64,000 nt of DNA from JAGNLV01 sp964612145 (GTDB lineage Bacteria > Zixibacteria > MSB-5A5 > GN15 > FEB-12): contig CAZTBP010000006.1 in the NCBI GenBank assembly GCA_964612145.1, positions 131,391-195,390 on the forward strand, read 5' to 3'. Positions within the stretch are counted from its first letter, which is position 1; each line of letters opens with the position of its first letter. The position numbers were made by a program, and so were the translations under genes. Below, one piece after another: positions 48,098 through 56,656 of this stretch. The notes beneath the pieces are model-generated. The model was not told the origin of the DNA, did no database searches, and was given only the letters and a program-made list of their open reading frames with translations.

Positions 48098-49849
48098 TTA
48101 TTCTTCGAAATCGAAAATCACCCGGTGCAAACTGTCGGCAGCGACCCGAAGCGTATCAGTCAGCTCCCGCTCGACTCCGCCGACCTCCAGCCGAACAGAT
48201 ATGACATGTCGGCCCGGATTGAGAAAAACGGTATTTATTGTCTGCATATTCTGATACGTGCCATCCACGTATATCTTTGCCCCCGGCGGACGCGACCCGA
48301 TTCGAACTTCCCCCGGCTTCACCTCCGGCTTCGGCCGCGGCATTGTAAATGAAAACACCCGACGCACCGTATCACCCGCCCGCACCCGGACTTGCTCTCG
48401 AAACTCCTTCTCGTCCGACCTGCTGTTGGTCACCCGTACTTCGTACTCACCGGTGTCCACCGTGATCGATGCCTGCCGCGAACCCGACTCCAGCTGCTGC
48501 TCCCCGAGGTAAATATCCCCCGACGGACTCACACGAATCACCAAACGACCCTGCGGTGTGGTCTCCGCCACGACCATGAACGACTGCACCACCGACGTAT
48601 CCCCCGCCACACCCTCGTCCGTCATTGGAATAACCCGCCAGTAATAGTGCCCCGCCTCAAACCCGGCCGGGATCACAAACGAATCCGCAACCGCCACCAG
48701 CGATTTGATATGGCCAAACGACTCCTCCAATGAATACTCAATCACATACTGACCCCGCCCCTCGATTGTCGGCGTCCATTTCAGCACGATCGGCGTGCTG
48801 TTCTCAAGCGCCGCCGCCTCCGGCGGGTTCAACAAATCCGGCGCCGCCGGCACTTGCGCCTTCTCGGCCACGCCGCCGGTCAACAGGTAAACCACAACCG
48901 CCACGACTACTAATGCCGCCACCCCGATCCCATACTTCGCATACGAAGTCTTCTTCTTTCGCGGCGGAATAACCGGACCCGACCCGCTCGCCTTCTTCCG
49001 TGGCTGCGTCTCGATAGTCGGATGACTCCCCCGCTCCTCATCCAGCCGATGCGCCGCTATCATCGCCTTGCGCATCTCCTCGGCAGAACTGAACCGTTTC
49101 AGCGGATCCTTGTCCAACGACCGCATTATCACCTTCTCGAGGTCCTTTGAAATACCGGGGTTTGCTTCCCGGGGCGAGGCCGGCGTCTGGTTCAGCTTCG
49201 CATCGCGCATGACGAATTCGTTCTCCGCCACAAACGGAAGCTTCCCGGTCACCAACTGGTACAGCGTCGTACCACAGGCATAGATATCGGCCAGACTGAA
49301 ATCAGTGTCATCAGTCGGCACAAACTGCTCCGGCGCCATGTAAGCCGGGGTGCCCAGCGAAGCCCCCGTCATCGTCAAATTCGGATCCGTCTTCCCCTTC
49401 GCAATACCGAAATCGATGATCTTCACCTGCCCCTTCTTGTCGATCATCACATTGCTCGGCTTGATATCCCGGTGCGAAATCCCCCGCTCGTGCGCGTAAC
49501 TCAGAATCGCCAGCATATCCGCCACAATCCGCACCGACTCCGAAATCGTCGCCCGCCCCTCCTTCACCTCGTCATCAAGCGTACGGCCCTCGATGTACTC
49601 CATCGCTATGACAATATCGTCGCCATGATTGAAAAAGTGCTTTATCTGACAGATATTCGGATGACCATCAAGCAGCGCTAACTTGTCCGCCTCCTGCTTG
49701 AACCGGTCCGCCAGCCGAGGATCAGATAAAATCTTGAGAATTACCCGGAGATTCGGAACATCCTTGTGAACACCTAAATAAACCTTGCCCATCCCCCCCT
49801 GACCGATTCGGTCAATAACCTTGTAATCACCAATGAATTGCTCGTTCAT
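48098..49849 (-). CDS. Membrane Ser/Thr protein kinase with PEGA domains
   Basis: A 583-residue Hanks-type kinase. The catalytic domain (about 8-265) has the glycine loop IGQGGMGKVY, K39, catalytic HRD (126-128) in GISHRDIKPSN, DFG (147-149) and APEQ. One transmembrane helix lies at about 305-324. The outer part holds a fibronectin-like sandwich (about 335-428) and two PEGA domains (about 432-503 and 513-583). The layout suggests a sensor at the envelope. It is first in an operon with the CsgG-like proteins, barrel and LRR lipoprotein. Confidence 0.93.
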   Translation of the reverse strand: MNEQFIGDYKVIDRIGQGGMGKVYLGVHKDVPNLRVILKILSDPRLADRFKQEADKLALLDGHPNICQIKHFFNHGDDIVIAMEYIEGRTLDDEVKEGRATISESVRIVADMLAILSYAHERGISHRDIKPSNVMIDKKGQVKIIDFGIAKGKTDPNLTMTGASLGTPAYMAPEQFVPTDDTDFSLADIYACGTTLYQLVTGKLPFVAENEFVMRDAKLNQTPASPREANPGISKDLEKVIMRSLDKDPLKRFSSAEEMRKAMIAAHRLDEERGSHPTIETQPRKKASGSGPVIPPRKKKTSYAKYGIGVAALVVVAVVVYLLTGGVAEKAQVPAAPDLLNPPEAAALENSTPIVLKWTPTIEGRGQYVIEYSLEESFGHIKSLVAVADSFVIPAGFEAGHYYWRVIPMTDEGVAGDTSVVQSFMVVAETTPQGRLVIRVSPSGDIYLGEQQLESGSRQASITVDTGEYEVRVTNSRSDEKEFREQVRVRAGDTVRRVFSFTMPRPKPEVKPGEVRIGSRPPGAKIYVDGTYQNMQTINTVFLNPGRHVISVRLEVGGVERELTDTLRVAADSLHRVIFDFEE

Positions 49850-49907
49850 GCGAAGATGATAGGGCGCTGTTTATCTGGGAGCAACAAGTAAAAACCGGAA
49901 TCAGCAG

Positions 49908-50618
49908 CTACCCCGGCTCATTATCAAGATTCGCCAGTTTATCCATCTTCCCCTTATACGCCGTGACTACCGTATCGACCAGCTCTTCAACATCGATATA
50001 ATCCGCGTTAATCACCAGATCGTAGTGACTCGGATCATCGATATCTGCCCCGAACAGCTTCCGCACAAACTCCCGCCGCAGTCGGTCGGAATCATCGATA
50101 GCCGCTATCGCCTCTATCCGCGACATCCCCTTGTACGTCCGAAGATTATGGATTCGACGTTCCTTCGGAGCTATAAATCGAACATGCATCCCGCGCTTGG
50201 GCCCTAAGATAAAATTCGCTCCCCGCCCGACCAGAACGATACCGCCCAGCCGCGACATCGAAAGCACAGCCTCACACAAATAACGCGTATAGTCTGAATT
50301 ATCCACCGCCTGGCCGGTCAGAATCGAATCCACCAAAACCGATAACTGTGATCGATAGTGCTCATCCAGCGACTCGACAATGCGCTTCCGATAACCCGAG
50401 GAAACACAAACAGCATCGACTACCTCCCGATGAAACCGCTGGTAATCCAGCTTGAGCGCCAGCCGCGACGCAAAATACGAACCGCGACTCCCCGTCTGCC
50501 GCGACACCGTAATGATCGGTGGCGGCAACGGCTTGTCCAACGGCTTCTGGTCAAACTCGGCCCGCTGTTTCTCCCACCAGAGTATCTGGCGATTGATCAG
50601 TTGTTCTATCGAGGTCAT
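49908..50618 (-). CDS. Cytidylate kinase-like family protein
   Basis: A P-loop nucleotide-kinase-like protein of 236 residues. The loop region is ITVSRQTGSRGSYFASRLA, followed by FHREVVDAV and GGIVLVGRGANFIL, the pattern of the cytidylate kinase-like (Cmk2) family. Most members have no proven substrate. The ATG at 50618 has AGGAGG at eight bases; another ATG six bases earlier is too close to it. It lies 58 bases upstream of the kinase gene on the same strand. Confidence 0.82.
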   Translation of the reverse strand: MTSIEQLINRQILWWEKQRAEFDQKPLDKPLPPPIITVSRQTGSRGSYFASRLALKLDYQRFHREVVDAVCVSSGYRKRIVESLDEHYRSQLSVLVDSILTGQAVDNSDYTRYLCEAVLSMSRLGGIVLVGRGANFILGPKRGMHVRFIAPKERRIHNLRTYKGMSRIEAIAAIDDSDRLRREFVRKLFGADIDDPSHYDLVINADYIDVEELVDTVVTAYKGKMDKLANLDNEPG

Positions 50619-51064
50619 CTTCATGCCCTCCTTACACTTAATATAGCCTATACAAGCCTCGGCGACAAGAAAAACAAACTTCACCAAATAGCAATCCTGC
50701 CCTTATCTAATCCGCCGATATAGCAGTAGAACGACCAATGTGGCGATTGATCCTGAGATAAAGAGAACTAATGAACACAACCGTCACCGAACCACAATCA
50801 ACGCCGAAATCACTCAACCCGCTCCGCAACGACCGACTCGACTATTCCCAATTCTCCCCGAACTCGCTACAGTTCAACCCCTTGACACAATCGAGTCCCG
50901 CCCCAACCCGGAATTCCTGGCTTTTTCCGCCACTCGCGTGTATACTCTACCAAATCACAAAATGACATAAAAATGAAACTTTATGCTGATCCACCTTGAC
51001 AACAAGACAAATTTAGTTATTTTTTTCACAAGTTAATTCAAGACGGCTGTAAAGAGGAAACGAT
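50619..51064. other. Divergent intergenic region before the cytochrome operon
   Basis: About 445 bases with no convincing gene; two overlapping short frames at 50740-50970 lack ribosome sites and protein-like composition. The right end is AT-rich and contains the promoter candidate and a degenerate CRP-like site (TAGTTA-N6-TCACAA at 51014-51031, one mismatch from the site at 23195). Confidence 0.6.
50996..51023 (+). promoter_or_regulatory. Candidate promoter of the multiheme cytochrome operon
   Basis: TTGACA at 50996-51001 and TATTTT at 51018-51023 with a 16-base spacer, ending about 40 bases before the first start codon. The -35 is embedded in CACCTTGACAA, an eleven-base string also found at 61807-61817 before the stand-alone cytochrome. 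Confidence 0.5.
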
Positions 51065-51553
51065 ATGACTCTCACTCGCTTATTATTGGTCGCTCATACG
51101 CTTGTTGCGACACTGTTTATGGCCGGTCTCTGCCTCGCCGAAGAATCCGATTCTGCCATAACCGCCACCTCCGAAGAATCCTTCGTGGTCGAGACCCACC
51201 ACCGGGCATATACCAATTTCAAACAAATCGATACCGTAGGTTTTGCCGACCCCTTCTACATTGGCGAAGAAGAATGGGAAGCCAGAATCATCCTTTTTAA
51301 CCCCCACCTCGGCATAACCATGAAAGGTGAAGCCCTCCAGATGTCCGATTCCCTCCGCAACCCTGCCATCCGGGTGCGGGTCGAACACGCCGACACCCTG
51401 GTTCAGGAAAGCTGGGGCTTCTTCTTTACCGATGCCCCCCACTTCCGCCGGGAAAACATGCTCGGCTTCAGATTGCTGGAATACAACGTAGGCGACGAAT
51501 ACATCCCTGTCCCGCCACCCGAGACGGCACCTGCGCCGCCAAAAGAGAATTAA
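51065..51553 (+). CDS. Small secreted protein of unknown function
   Basis: The 162-residue product has a signal peptide (1-25, ending CLA) and a compact acidic body rich in beta-strand pattern (ARIILFNPHLGITMKGE, WGFFFTDAPHFRRENMLGF), ending with a Pro-rich tail PVPPPETAPAPPKEN. No cysteines remain after the signal peptide, so it binds no c-type heme. I do not recognise a family. It is the first gene of the cytochrome operon, 10 bases before the large cytochrome gene, so a chaperone or scaffold role is imaginable. Confidence 0.7.
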   Translation: MTLTRLLLVAHTLVATLFMAGLCLAEESDSAITATSEESFVVETHHRAYTNFKQIDTVGFADPFYIGEEEWEARIILFNPHLGITMKGEALQMSDSLRNPAIRVRVEHADTLVQESWGFFFTDAPHFRRENMLGFRLLEYNVGDEYIPVPPPETAPAPPKEN

Positions 51554-51563
51554 GCCAGATTCC

Positions 51564-54500
51564 ATGAAAACAATCAGACTCACAACATCGATTGCCGCCG
51601 CCATTCTCCTGGTCGCGGCCTTGGCTCCGGGCGCCTTTGCTGTAAAAACCTGCTACGACTGCCATACCGACGAAAAGAAACTCTACAACAGTCGCGAAAA
51701 CATCCACAAACCTACGAAGGATGAAGACTGCGAAAGCTGCCACCAGCGGCACGGCTTCGCCCAGACTCTCATCCTCCAGGACGTCACCAACGATCTCTGC
51801 TACAAGTGTCACACCGACCTCAAGGAAGAGTTTGCCAAAGACAACGTCCACTTCCCGGTTGCCGAGAGTAAATGCTGGGACTGCCACGACCCCCACGCGT
51901 CGGACAAACAGGCCCTCCTCCGCACCGGCCCGGAAGAAGCCGACGACCCCCAGGCCTGTCTGATGTGTCACAAGGCGGATCTTGAACACTCCCTCAACGC
52001 CGAGATAGCCCACCCGCCGTTTGCCGAACTCGACTGCGTCCGCTGCCACGATCCCCACGCCTCCGAACACGGCGGCCTGCTCAAGGCCACTGCCAACGAA
52101 CTCTGCACCGACTGCCACAATCCCGGCAACGATGCCATGCCGACCGCCCACGCCGACAAGGAAATCTCCGGCCTCAGCTGCAACGACTGTCACTCCGGCC
52201 ACTCCATGGACACACCCGGACTCCTCTCCACCAAAACCCACGCGCCTTTTGCCGATGGTGACTGCGAGATGTGCCACAGCATGCCGGACGCCGAAGGCAA
52301 CGTGCAGCTCGCCGACGGTTTGGAATTCTCCGACCTCTGTGCCATGTGCCACGACGACATCCTCGAAAAAACCGAACTGTCTCATCCCCACGCCGCCGTC
52401 ATGGATGACAACTGCGGCGACTGCCACCAGCCGCACTCCTCCCGTCACGGCCAACTTCTGCTCGCCGCCGAGGGCGAACTCTGCATGGAATGCCACACCG
52501 ACCTGCTAACCTCCAGCGGCAAAACACCGCACCTCCCGGCCGTGCTCGGCCAGTGCAGCAGTTGTCACGAAGTACACGGCTCCGAGAATGCCGGCCTCGT
52601 CATAAAAAACGACGCCTCCTTGTGCCTCGAGTGCCATGAAGACTTCGCAACAGCGCGCGACTCAGCCGAAACAGTCCACGCCGCCACCGAGAACTGCCTC
52701 GGGTGCCACGCCCCCCACGAGGGACTCCACGCCGGCATCCTGCGCAACGATCCCTCACAACTCTGCAAAGACTGCCACGAAGTTGACGACAAAGCTTTAT
52801 CCGCCGTCTCCGGCCACCAGCCCTACATGACCTCCAACTGTGTCGGCTGCCACGATCCGCACCACAACGATGACCCGCACCTCGTGCGCGGCGAAGATAG
52901 CGACATATGCCTCCAGTGCCACGGCGACGTCGGCAACCGTGTCAACATGCCGGTCGCCCACTTCCCGGCCACCGAAGACTGCCGCACCTGTCACATGCCG
53001 CATTACAGCGAAGAAAATCTGCACCTGCTCAGCTCGCACCAGAAAGACCTGTGCGAAAGCTGCCACGACTACGAGGACCTCAACATCACCGCCGAGTTCG
53101 TCCACACCCCGGCCAGCGAGGGCGACTGCTCCGGCTGTCACAACCCGCACGGCGCCGTGCAGGAAAAACTCCTCAGCGGACGCCTCTACACCGTCATTGT
53201 CGACGGCAAGGAAGTCAACAAAGTCCCGAGACTCACCGGCAAGTCAGCCGACCTATGCTATACCTGCCACGATGACCTCGTTGAGAAATTCCGCCGGCAG
53301 GGCGTGCATAAGCCGGTCGCCGACGGCGACTGCGACGCCTGCCACGCCGCTCACGGTTCCGAGCACCTCGGCGTCGTCAAAGCCGGCGCGCCCGAACTCT
53401 GCGCCGACTGCCACGCCATCAACCCAACCCTCGAAAAGCTCCACGGCGGCTACAACCTGGCCGACGCCGACTGCGTCCAGTGCCACAACCCCCACATCTC
53501 CGACCAACCCAGGCTGGTCCGTAGCATCAAACACCCACCGTTTGAAGACGGCGAGTGCGACATGTGCCACGGGACCGGACCCGCCGGTGAAGTCGAACTG
53601 GTCGCCGAGGCTTCCGAAATGTGCACCACCTGCCACGAAACAGTCTCCGACGGCCTCGATATGCCGCACCAGCACGGCCCGTTTGCCATCGGCGAATGTG
53701 CCGAGTGCCACGGTGTCCACGCCGCCGACTACCCGAGTCTCCTGCGGTACTCCGGCAGCACCCTCTGTTACACCTGCCACACCGACCTCAAAGAAGATAC
53801 CGAGATGGCGGTGCTCCACAAGCCATTCAGCGAGGGTGAATGCCTTGACTGCCACGAGCCCCATGCCTCACAATTCACCGGACTGAAAACTCAGTCCGAA
53901 GAAACCTTTTGCATGACCTGTCACGAGGATGTGAAGAAGGAAATCGAGGACGGCAACCCACACGCCCCCGTCGTTGACGGAGAATGCGGCGCCTGTCATG
54001 AACCCCACGCCGGTAACAAGACCGCTCTGCTGACCGCCTCCAAAGAAGACCTCTGCGGCACCTGTCACGATCTGACTGCGACCTCCATGACCGCCGCCCA
54101 CTCCGGCTTTGCAGTCGCCGAGACCAACTGCCGCAACTGTCATGCCTCCCACGCCGGAGTCAAAGGCGAATCCGGCCTGCTGCTGCCCGAGACCCACGCT
54201 CCCTTCGCCATCGGCGAATGCGGCTCCTGCCACGAAAACAAAAGTCCGACCGAACTCGATGCTCCCATCAAGATGCTGTGCCTCAATTGCCACAGCGATT
54301 TCGACCAGGAACTGACCAAACCGGTCGTCCACGCTCCGGTCGCTGAAGAAAACGGCTGCACCGGCTGCCACGGACCCCACGTCGGCTACGGCAGCGCCCT
54401 CCAAAAACACGACGGCGTCGGCACCTGCCTGACCTGCCACGACGACGACCAGTTTACCGGCGAATTCAAGCACGAACCCGCGTTCGACGACTGCGCCACC

Positions 54501-54755
54501 TGCCACGAAGTCCACTCCGGAGAATACAAAGGGCTGCTGAACACGCCCGATATTATGGAAATGTGCCTGACCTGTCACTCCGACGCCCCGGAAACACACT
54601 ACCATCCCATGGGCGACGGTGTGATCGACCCGCGCACCAAACAAGAACTCAACTGTATCGGCTGTCACTCACCGCACTCCTCGGACTACGCGGCCATCCT
54701 CGTCGCCGACCGCGACCGAAAACTGTGCATCGTTTGCCACAGCCTGACTCACTAA
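51564..54755 (+). CDS. Secreted multiheme c-type cytochrome with 42 CXXCH motifs
   Basis: I counted 42 CXXCH motifs in 1063 residues, about one per 25 residues. A signal peptide (1-26) ends GAFA and there is no lipobox. The motifs alternate: one type reads C-x-x-C-H-x-P-H (or a similar pair) and the next LC-x-x-CH, the doubled-CXXCH pattern, in units of roughly 50 residues that look like 21 tandem duplications. Many extra histidines (HAPF, HKPV, PH) can serve as distal ligands, so bis-His hemes are expected. No catalytic domain is visible; a long electron conductor or capacitor in the periplasm or outside the cell is the best inference. Confidence 0.95.
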   Translation: MKTIRLTTSIAAAILLVAALAPGAFAVKTCYDCHTDEKKLYNSRENIHKPTKDEDCESCHQRHGFAQTLILQDVTNDLCYKCHTDLKEEFAKDNVHFPVAESKCWDCHDPHASDKQALLRTGPEEADDPQACLMCHKADLEHSLNAEIAHPPFAELDCVRCHDPHASEHGGLLKATANELCTDCHNPGNDAMPTAHADKEISGLSCNDCHSGHSMDTPGLLSTKTHAPFADGDCEMCHSMPDAEGNVQLADGLEFSDLCAMCHDDILEKTELSHPHAAVMDDNCGDCHQPHSSRHGQLLLAAEGELCMECHTDLLTSSGKTPHLPAVLGQCSSCHEVHGSENAGLVIKNDASLCLECHEDFATARDSAETVHAATENCLGCHAPHEGLHAGILRNDPSQLCKDCHEVDDKALSAVSGHQPYMTSNCVGCHDPHHNDDPHLVRGEDSDICLQCHGDVGNRVNMPVAHFPATEDCRTCHMPHYSEENLHLLSSHQKDLCESCHDYEDLNITAEFVHTPASEGDCSGCHNPHGAVQEKLLSGRLYTVIVDGKEVNKVPRLTGKSADLCYTCHDDLVEKFRRQGVHKPVADGDCDACHAAHGSEHLGVVKAGAPELCADCHAINPTLEKLHGGYNLADADCVQCHNPHISDQPRLVRSIKHPPFEDGECDMCHGTGPAGEVELVAEASEMCTTCHETVSDGLDMPHQHGPFAIGECAECHGVHAADYPSLLRYSGSTLCYTCHTDLKEDTEMAVLHKPFSEGECLDCHEPHASQFTGLKTQSEETFCMTCHEDVKKEIEDGNPHAPVVDGECGACHEPHAGNKTALLTASKEDLCGTCHDLTATSMTAAHSGFAVAETNCRNCHASHAGVKGESGLLLPETHAPFAIGECGSCHENKSPTELDAPIKMLCLNCHSDFDQELTKPVVHAPVAEENGCTGCHGPHVGYGSALQKHDGVGTCLTCHDDDQFTGEFKHEPAFDDCATCHEVHSGEYKGLLNTPDIMEMCLTCHSDAPETHYHPMGDGVIDPRTKQELNCIGCHSPHSSDYAAILVADRDRKLCIVCHSLTH

Positions 54756-54759
54756 TGGT

Positions 54760-55680
54760 ATGACGGTACTGCCTCGTACAAAATTTGCCGGACTCGACGG
54801 CCGCTGCATCGCAGCCGCCCTCGGCCTGTTAATATTTACCGGACTCGTCAATGCACAGCAATTCGACAGCGAGCAGCCTATCTTCGCCGCCGGTCAACAA
54901 ATCGAACGACCGATATCAATGGCCGTCTCTGCCGACGGCGAACAAATCGCTGTCGCCGATCCCTACCTCGACCGCATCGCCGTCGTAGACTTCACCGGAC
55001 GCCCCCTCTGGGATGCCGGCCGACTGGTCCCCCTGGGCCGCCCCCTTGCCGTCGCCTTTGAGGTCAACAACCAGCTCATCTTCACCCGCGAGACCGACAA
55101 CCTGATCTGCCGCATCTCTCGCGACGAACCGACCGAACTTGACACCGTCGTTGATCTCCGTCCCCAGCTGTCCGAAAAACGCCGAATTACCCAACTCCTG
55201 CCAACAACCACCGGCAACTGGCTCCTGCTTGACACCGACCAGGGCGAACTACTCCACTTCACCAGCGAATGGGAACTCGAATCTATCCTGGTCCCCCACG
55301 GTTCCGGGAAAGGCAAAGTCCTTGTCCCCACCTCCCTCAACATTCTCGAAGACGGCCGCCTGCTGATCACCGACCGAAAGAACTACGCCGCCCAGATGCT
55401 TGCTCCCGACGGCGACTTCATGTTTTACTTCGGGTGGGGCAGCCCCGACCAGCAACGCGGCTGGGAAGCCCTCGCCGCCGCCGTAGACAGCCGGGAAATC
55501 GTCTGGATCGCCGATGAAACCGAAGCCGCCTTCCGACTCTTCGACCTCTCCGGCAATCAGATCGGCAGCGTCGATTTCCCCGAACCGCTGTTCCGCCCGA
55601 TCGCCATGACCGGAACCATCGACAACCACATGCTCGTGCTCGACGACAACGGACGGGCTGTCTTCTATACCCTGAGGTGA
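54760..55680 (+). CDS. Secreted beta-propeller (NHL-type) protein
   Basis: A 306-residue protein with a signal peptide (about 1-32, ending NAQ). The body consists of repeating blade motifs such as PISMAVSADGEQIAVADPYLDRIAV, split here over residues 50-75, and ILEDGRLLITDRKNYAAQML and EIVWIADETEAAFRLFDLSG. No heme motif or lipobox is present. Propellers of this sort sit beside extracellular cytochrome genes in several iron reducers. It starts four bases after the 42-heme gene, so the two are tightly coupled. Confidence 0.8.
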   Translation: MTVLPRTKFAGLDGRCIAAALGLLIFTGLVNAQQFDSEQPIFAAGQQIERPISMAVSADGEQIAVADPYLDRIAVVDFTGRPLWDAGRLVPLGRPLAVAFEVNNQLIFTRETDNLICRISRDEPTELDTVVDLRPQLSEKRRITQLLPTTTGNWLLLDTDQGELLHFTSEWELESILVPHGSGKGKVLVPTSLNILEDGRLLITDRKNYAAQMLAPDGDFMFYFGWGSPDQQRGWEALAAAVDSREIVWIADETEAAFRLFDLSGNQIGSVDFPEPLFRPIAMTGTIDNHMLVLDDNGRAVFYTLR

Positions 55681-55687
55681 AACTCGT

Positions 55688-56656
55688 ATGCGCACCCTTG
55701 TTATCACAACCTGTGCCTTCCTGACCTGCTGCGGGCTCACCTTTGCCGGCGAATGGCACCACGACAACACCCTCCTGTGCCAGGACTGTCACCTCCAGCA
55801 CAGCACCGAACAGGGTCAACCGATCCCCGGCGGTCCCTACTCGACACTCCTTCTCAAAAGCTCTGTCAATGAACTGTGCCTGATGTGTCACGACGGTACC
55901 GACCCAACCGCCCCCGATGTGCAAACCCCGGTTCAAATGTACCAGAGCACCACCTCCGGCGAAAGCGCCGGCGGCTGGTTCTCCGCTCATGGCTATGAAA
56001 ACCACGCCGGCCATGATCTCGGCATGCCCACCGTCACGCCGCTCTCAGGGACCGGTGCACTCATCGAACTAAACTGCGCCCACTGCCACGCCGTCCACGG
56101 CAACGAAAATTACCGCAACCTCGCGCACGATCCGGCCGGCGTTGGTGACTCAATTCTTATGATCGATGGTAACGATATCTTTACCGACCTTCCTCCAGGC
56201 AACCCGCCGACCACCGCCGCTACCATAGCAGCCTATGAACGCGATAATGTCGGCTACCGGCAAAACTACGCAGCCTGGTGCGCCTCGTGCCACGATCTGC
56301 TGGCTAACACCGCCGGAGCCCTGCCGCCGGCACATTTCAACGAGCATCCCAGCGATGTTGCTCTCGATGCCTACCCTTTCGACGCTCACACAGACCCGGC
56401 CCACTGGATCAGCGGCATCGGTGACGGATTCCCGGTCTCAGGAGATCTCGATAACTCCGGCATCCCCCGCGTACCATTTGAGTCCCCTAACGCGATTGAC
56501 TACACCACTGCACGCGAACCGAATGCCTCCAACGAAGTCACCTGTGTCAGTTGTCACGCGCCGCACGGCGGCGCCTACACCAACTCCATGCGCTGGCCCT
56601 ATCAGGAGGGCGGCCAAAGTTTTCTCGCAGGATGTCAGCAATGTCACAACATGTAA
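55688..56656 (+). CDS. Secreted hexaheme cytochrome, OmcS-like paralogue 1
   Basis: A 322-residue protein with a signal peptide (1-20) and six CXXCH motifs: CQDCH, CLMCH, CAHCH, CASCH, CVSCH, CQQCH. Their order and contexts (CHLQH; LCLMCHDG; LNCAHCHAVHG then YRNL; WCASCH; CVSCHAPHG; C-terminal CQQCH) are collinear with the protein at 62106-63161. The same general layout is found, as I recall it, in Geobacter OmcS, a filament-forming hexaheme cytochrome. No lipobox is visible. It overlaps the next gene by 16 bases. Confidence 0.9.
   Translation: MRTLVITTCAFLTCCGLTFAGEWHHDNTLLCQDCHLQHSTEQGQPIPGGPYSTLLLKSSVNELCLMCHDGTDPTAPDVQTPVQMYQSTTSGESAGGWFSAHGYENHAGHDLGMPTVTPLSGTGALIELNCAHCHAVHGNENYRNLAHDPAGVGDSILMIDGNDIFTDLPPGNPPTTAATIAAYERDNVGYRQNYAAWCASCHDLLANTAGALPPAHFNEHPSDVALDAYPFDAHTDPAHWISGIGDGFPVSGDLDNSGIPRVPFESPNAIDYTTAREPNASNEVTCVSCHAPHGGAYTNSMRWPYQEGGQSFLAGCQQCHNM

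Noticed and set aside
50740..50970. Two overlapping short frames between the nucleotide kinase-like gene and the cytochrome operon
   Set aside because: Threonine/proline/asparagine-rich products with no ribosome site or recognisable domain; more likely intergenic.
51468..52496. 342-codon minus-strand frame opposite the 42-heme cytochrome
   Set aside because: Antisense shadow of repeated His/Cys codons giving valine- and alanine-rich sequence without domain features.
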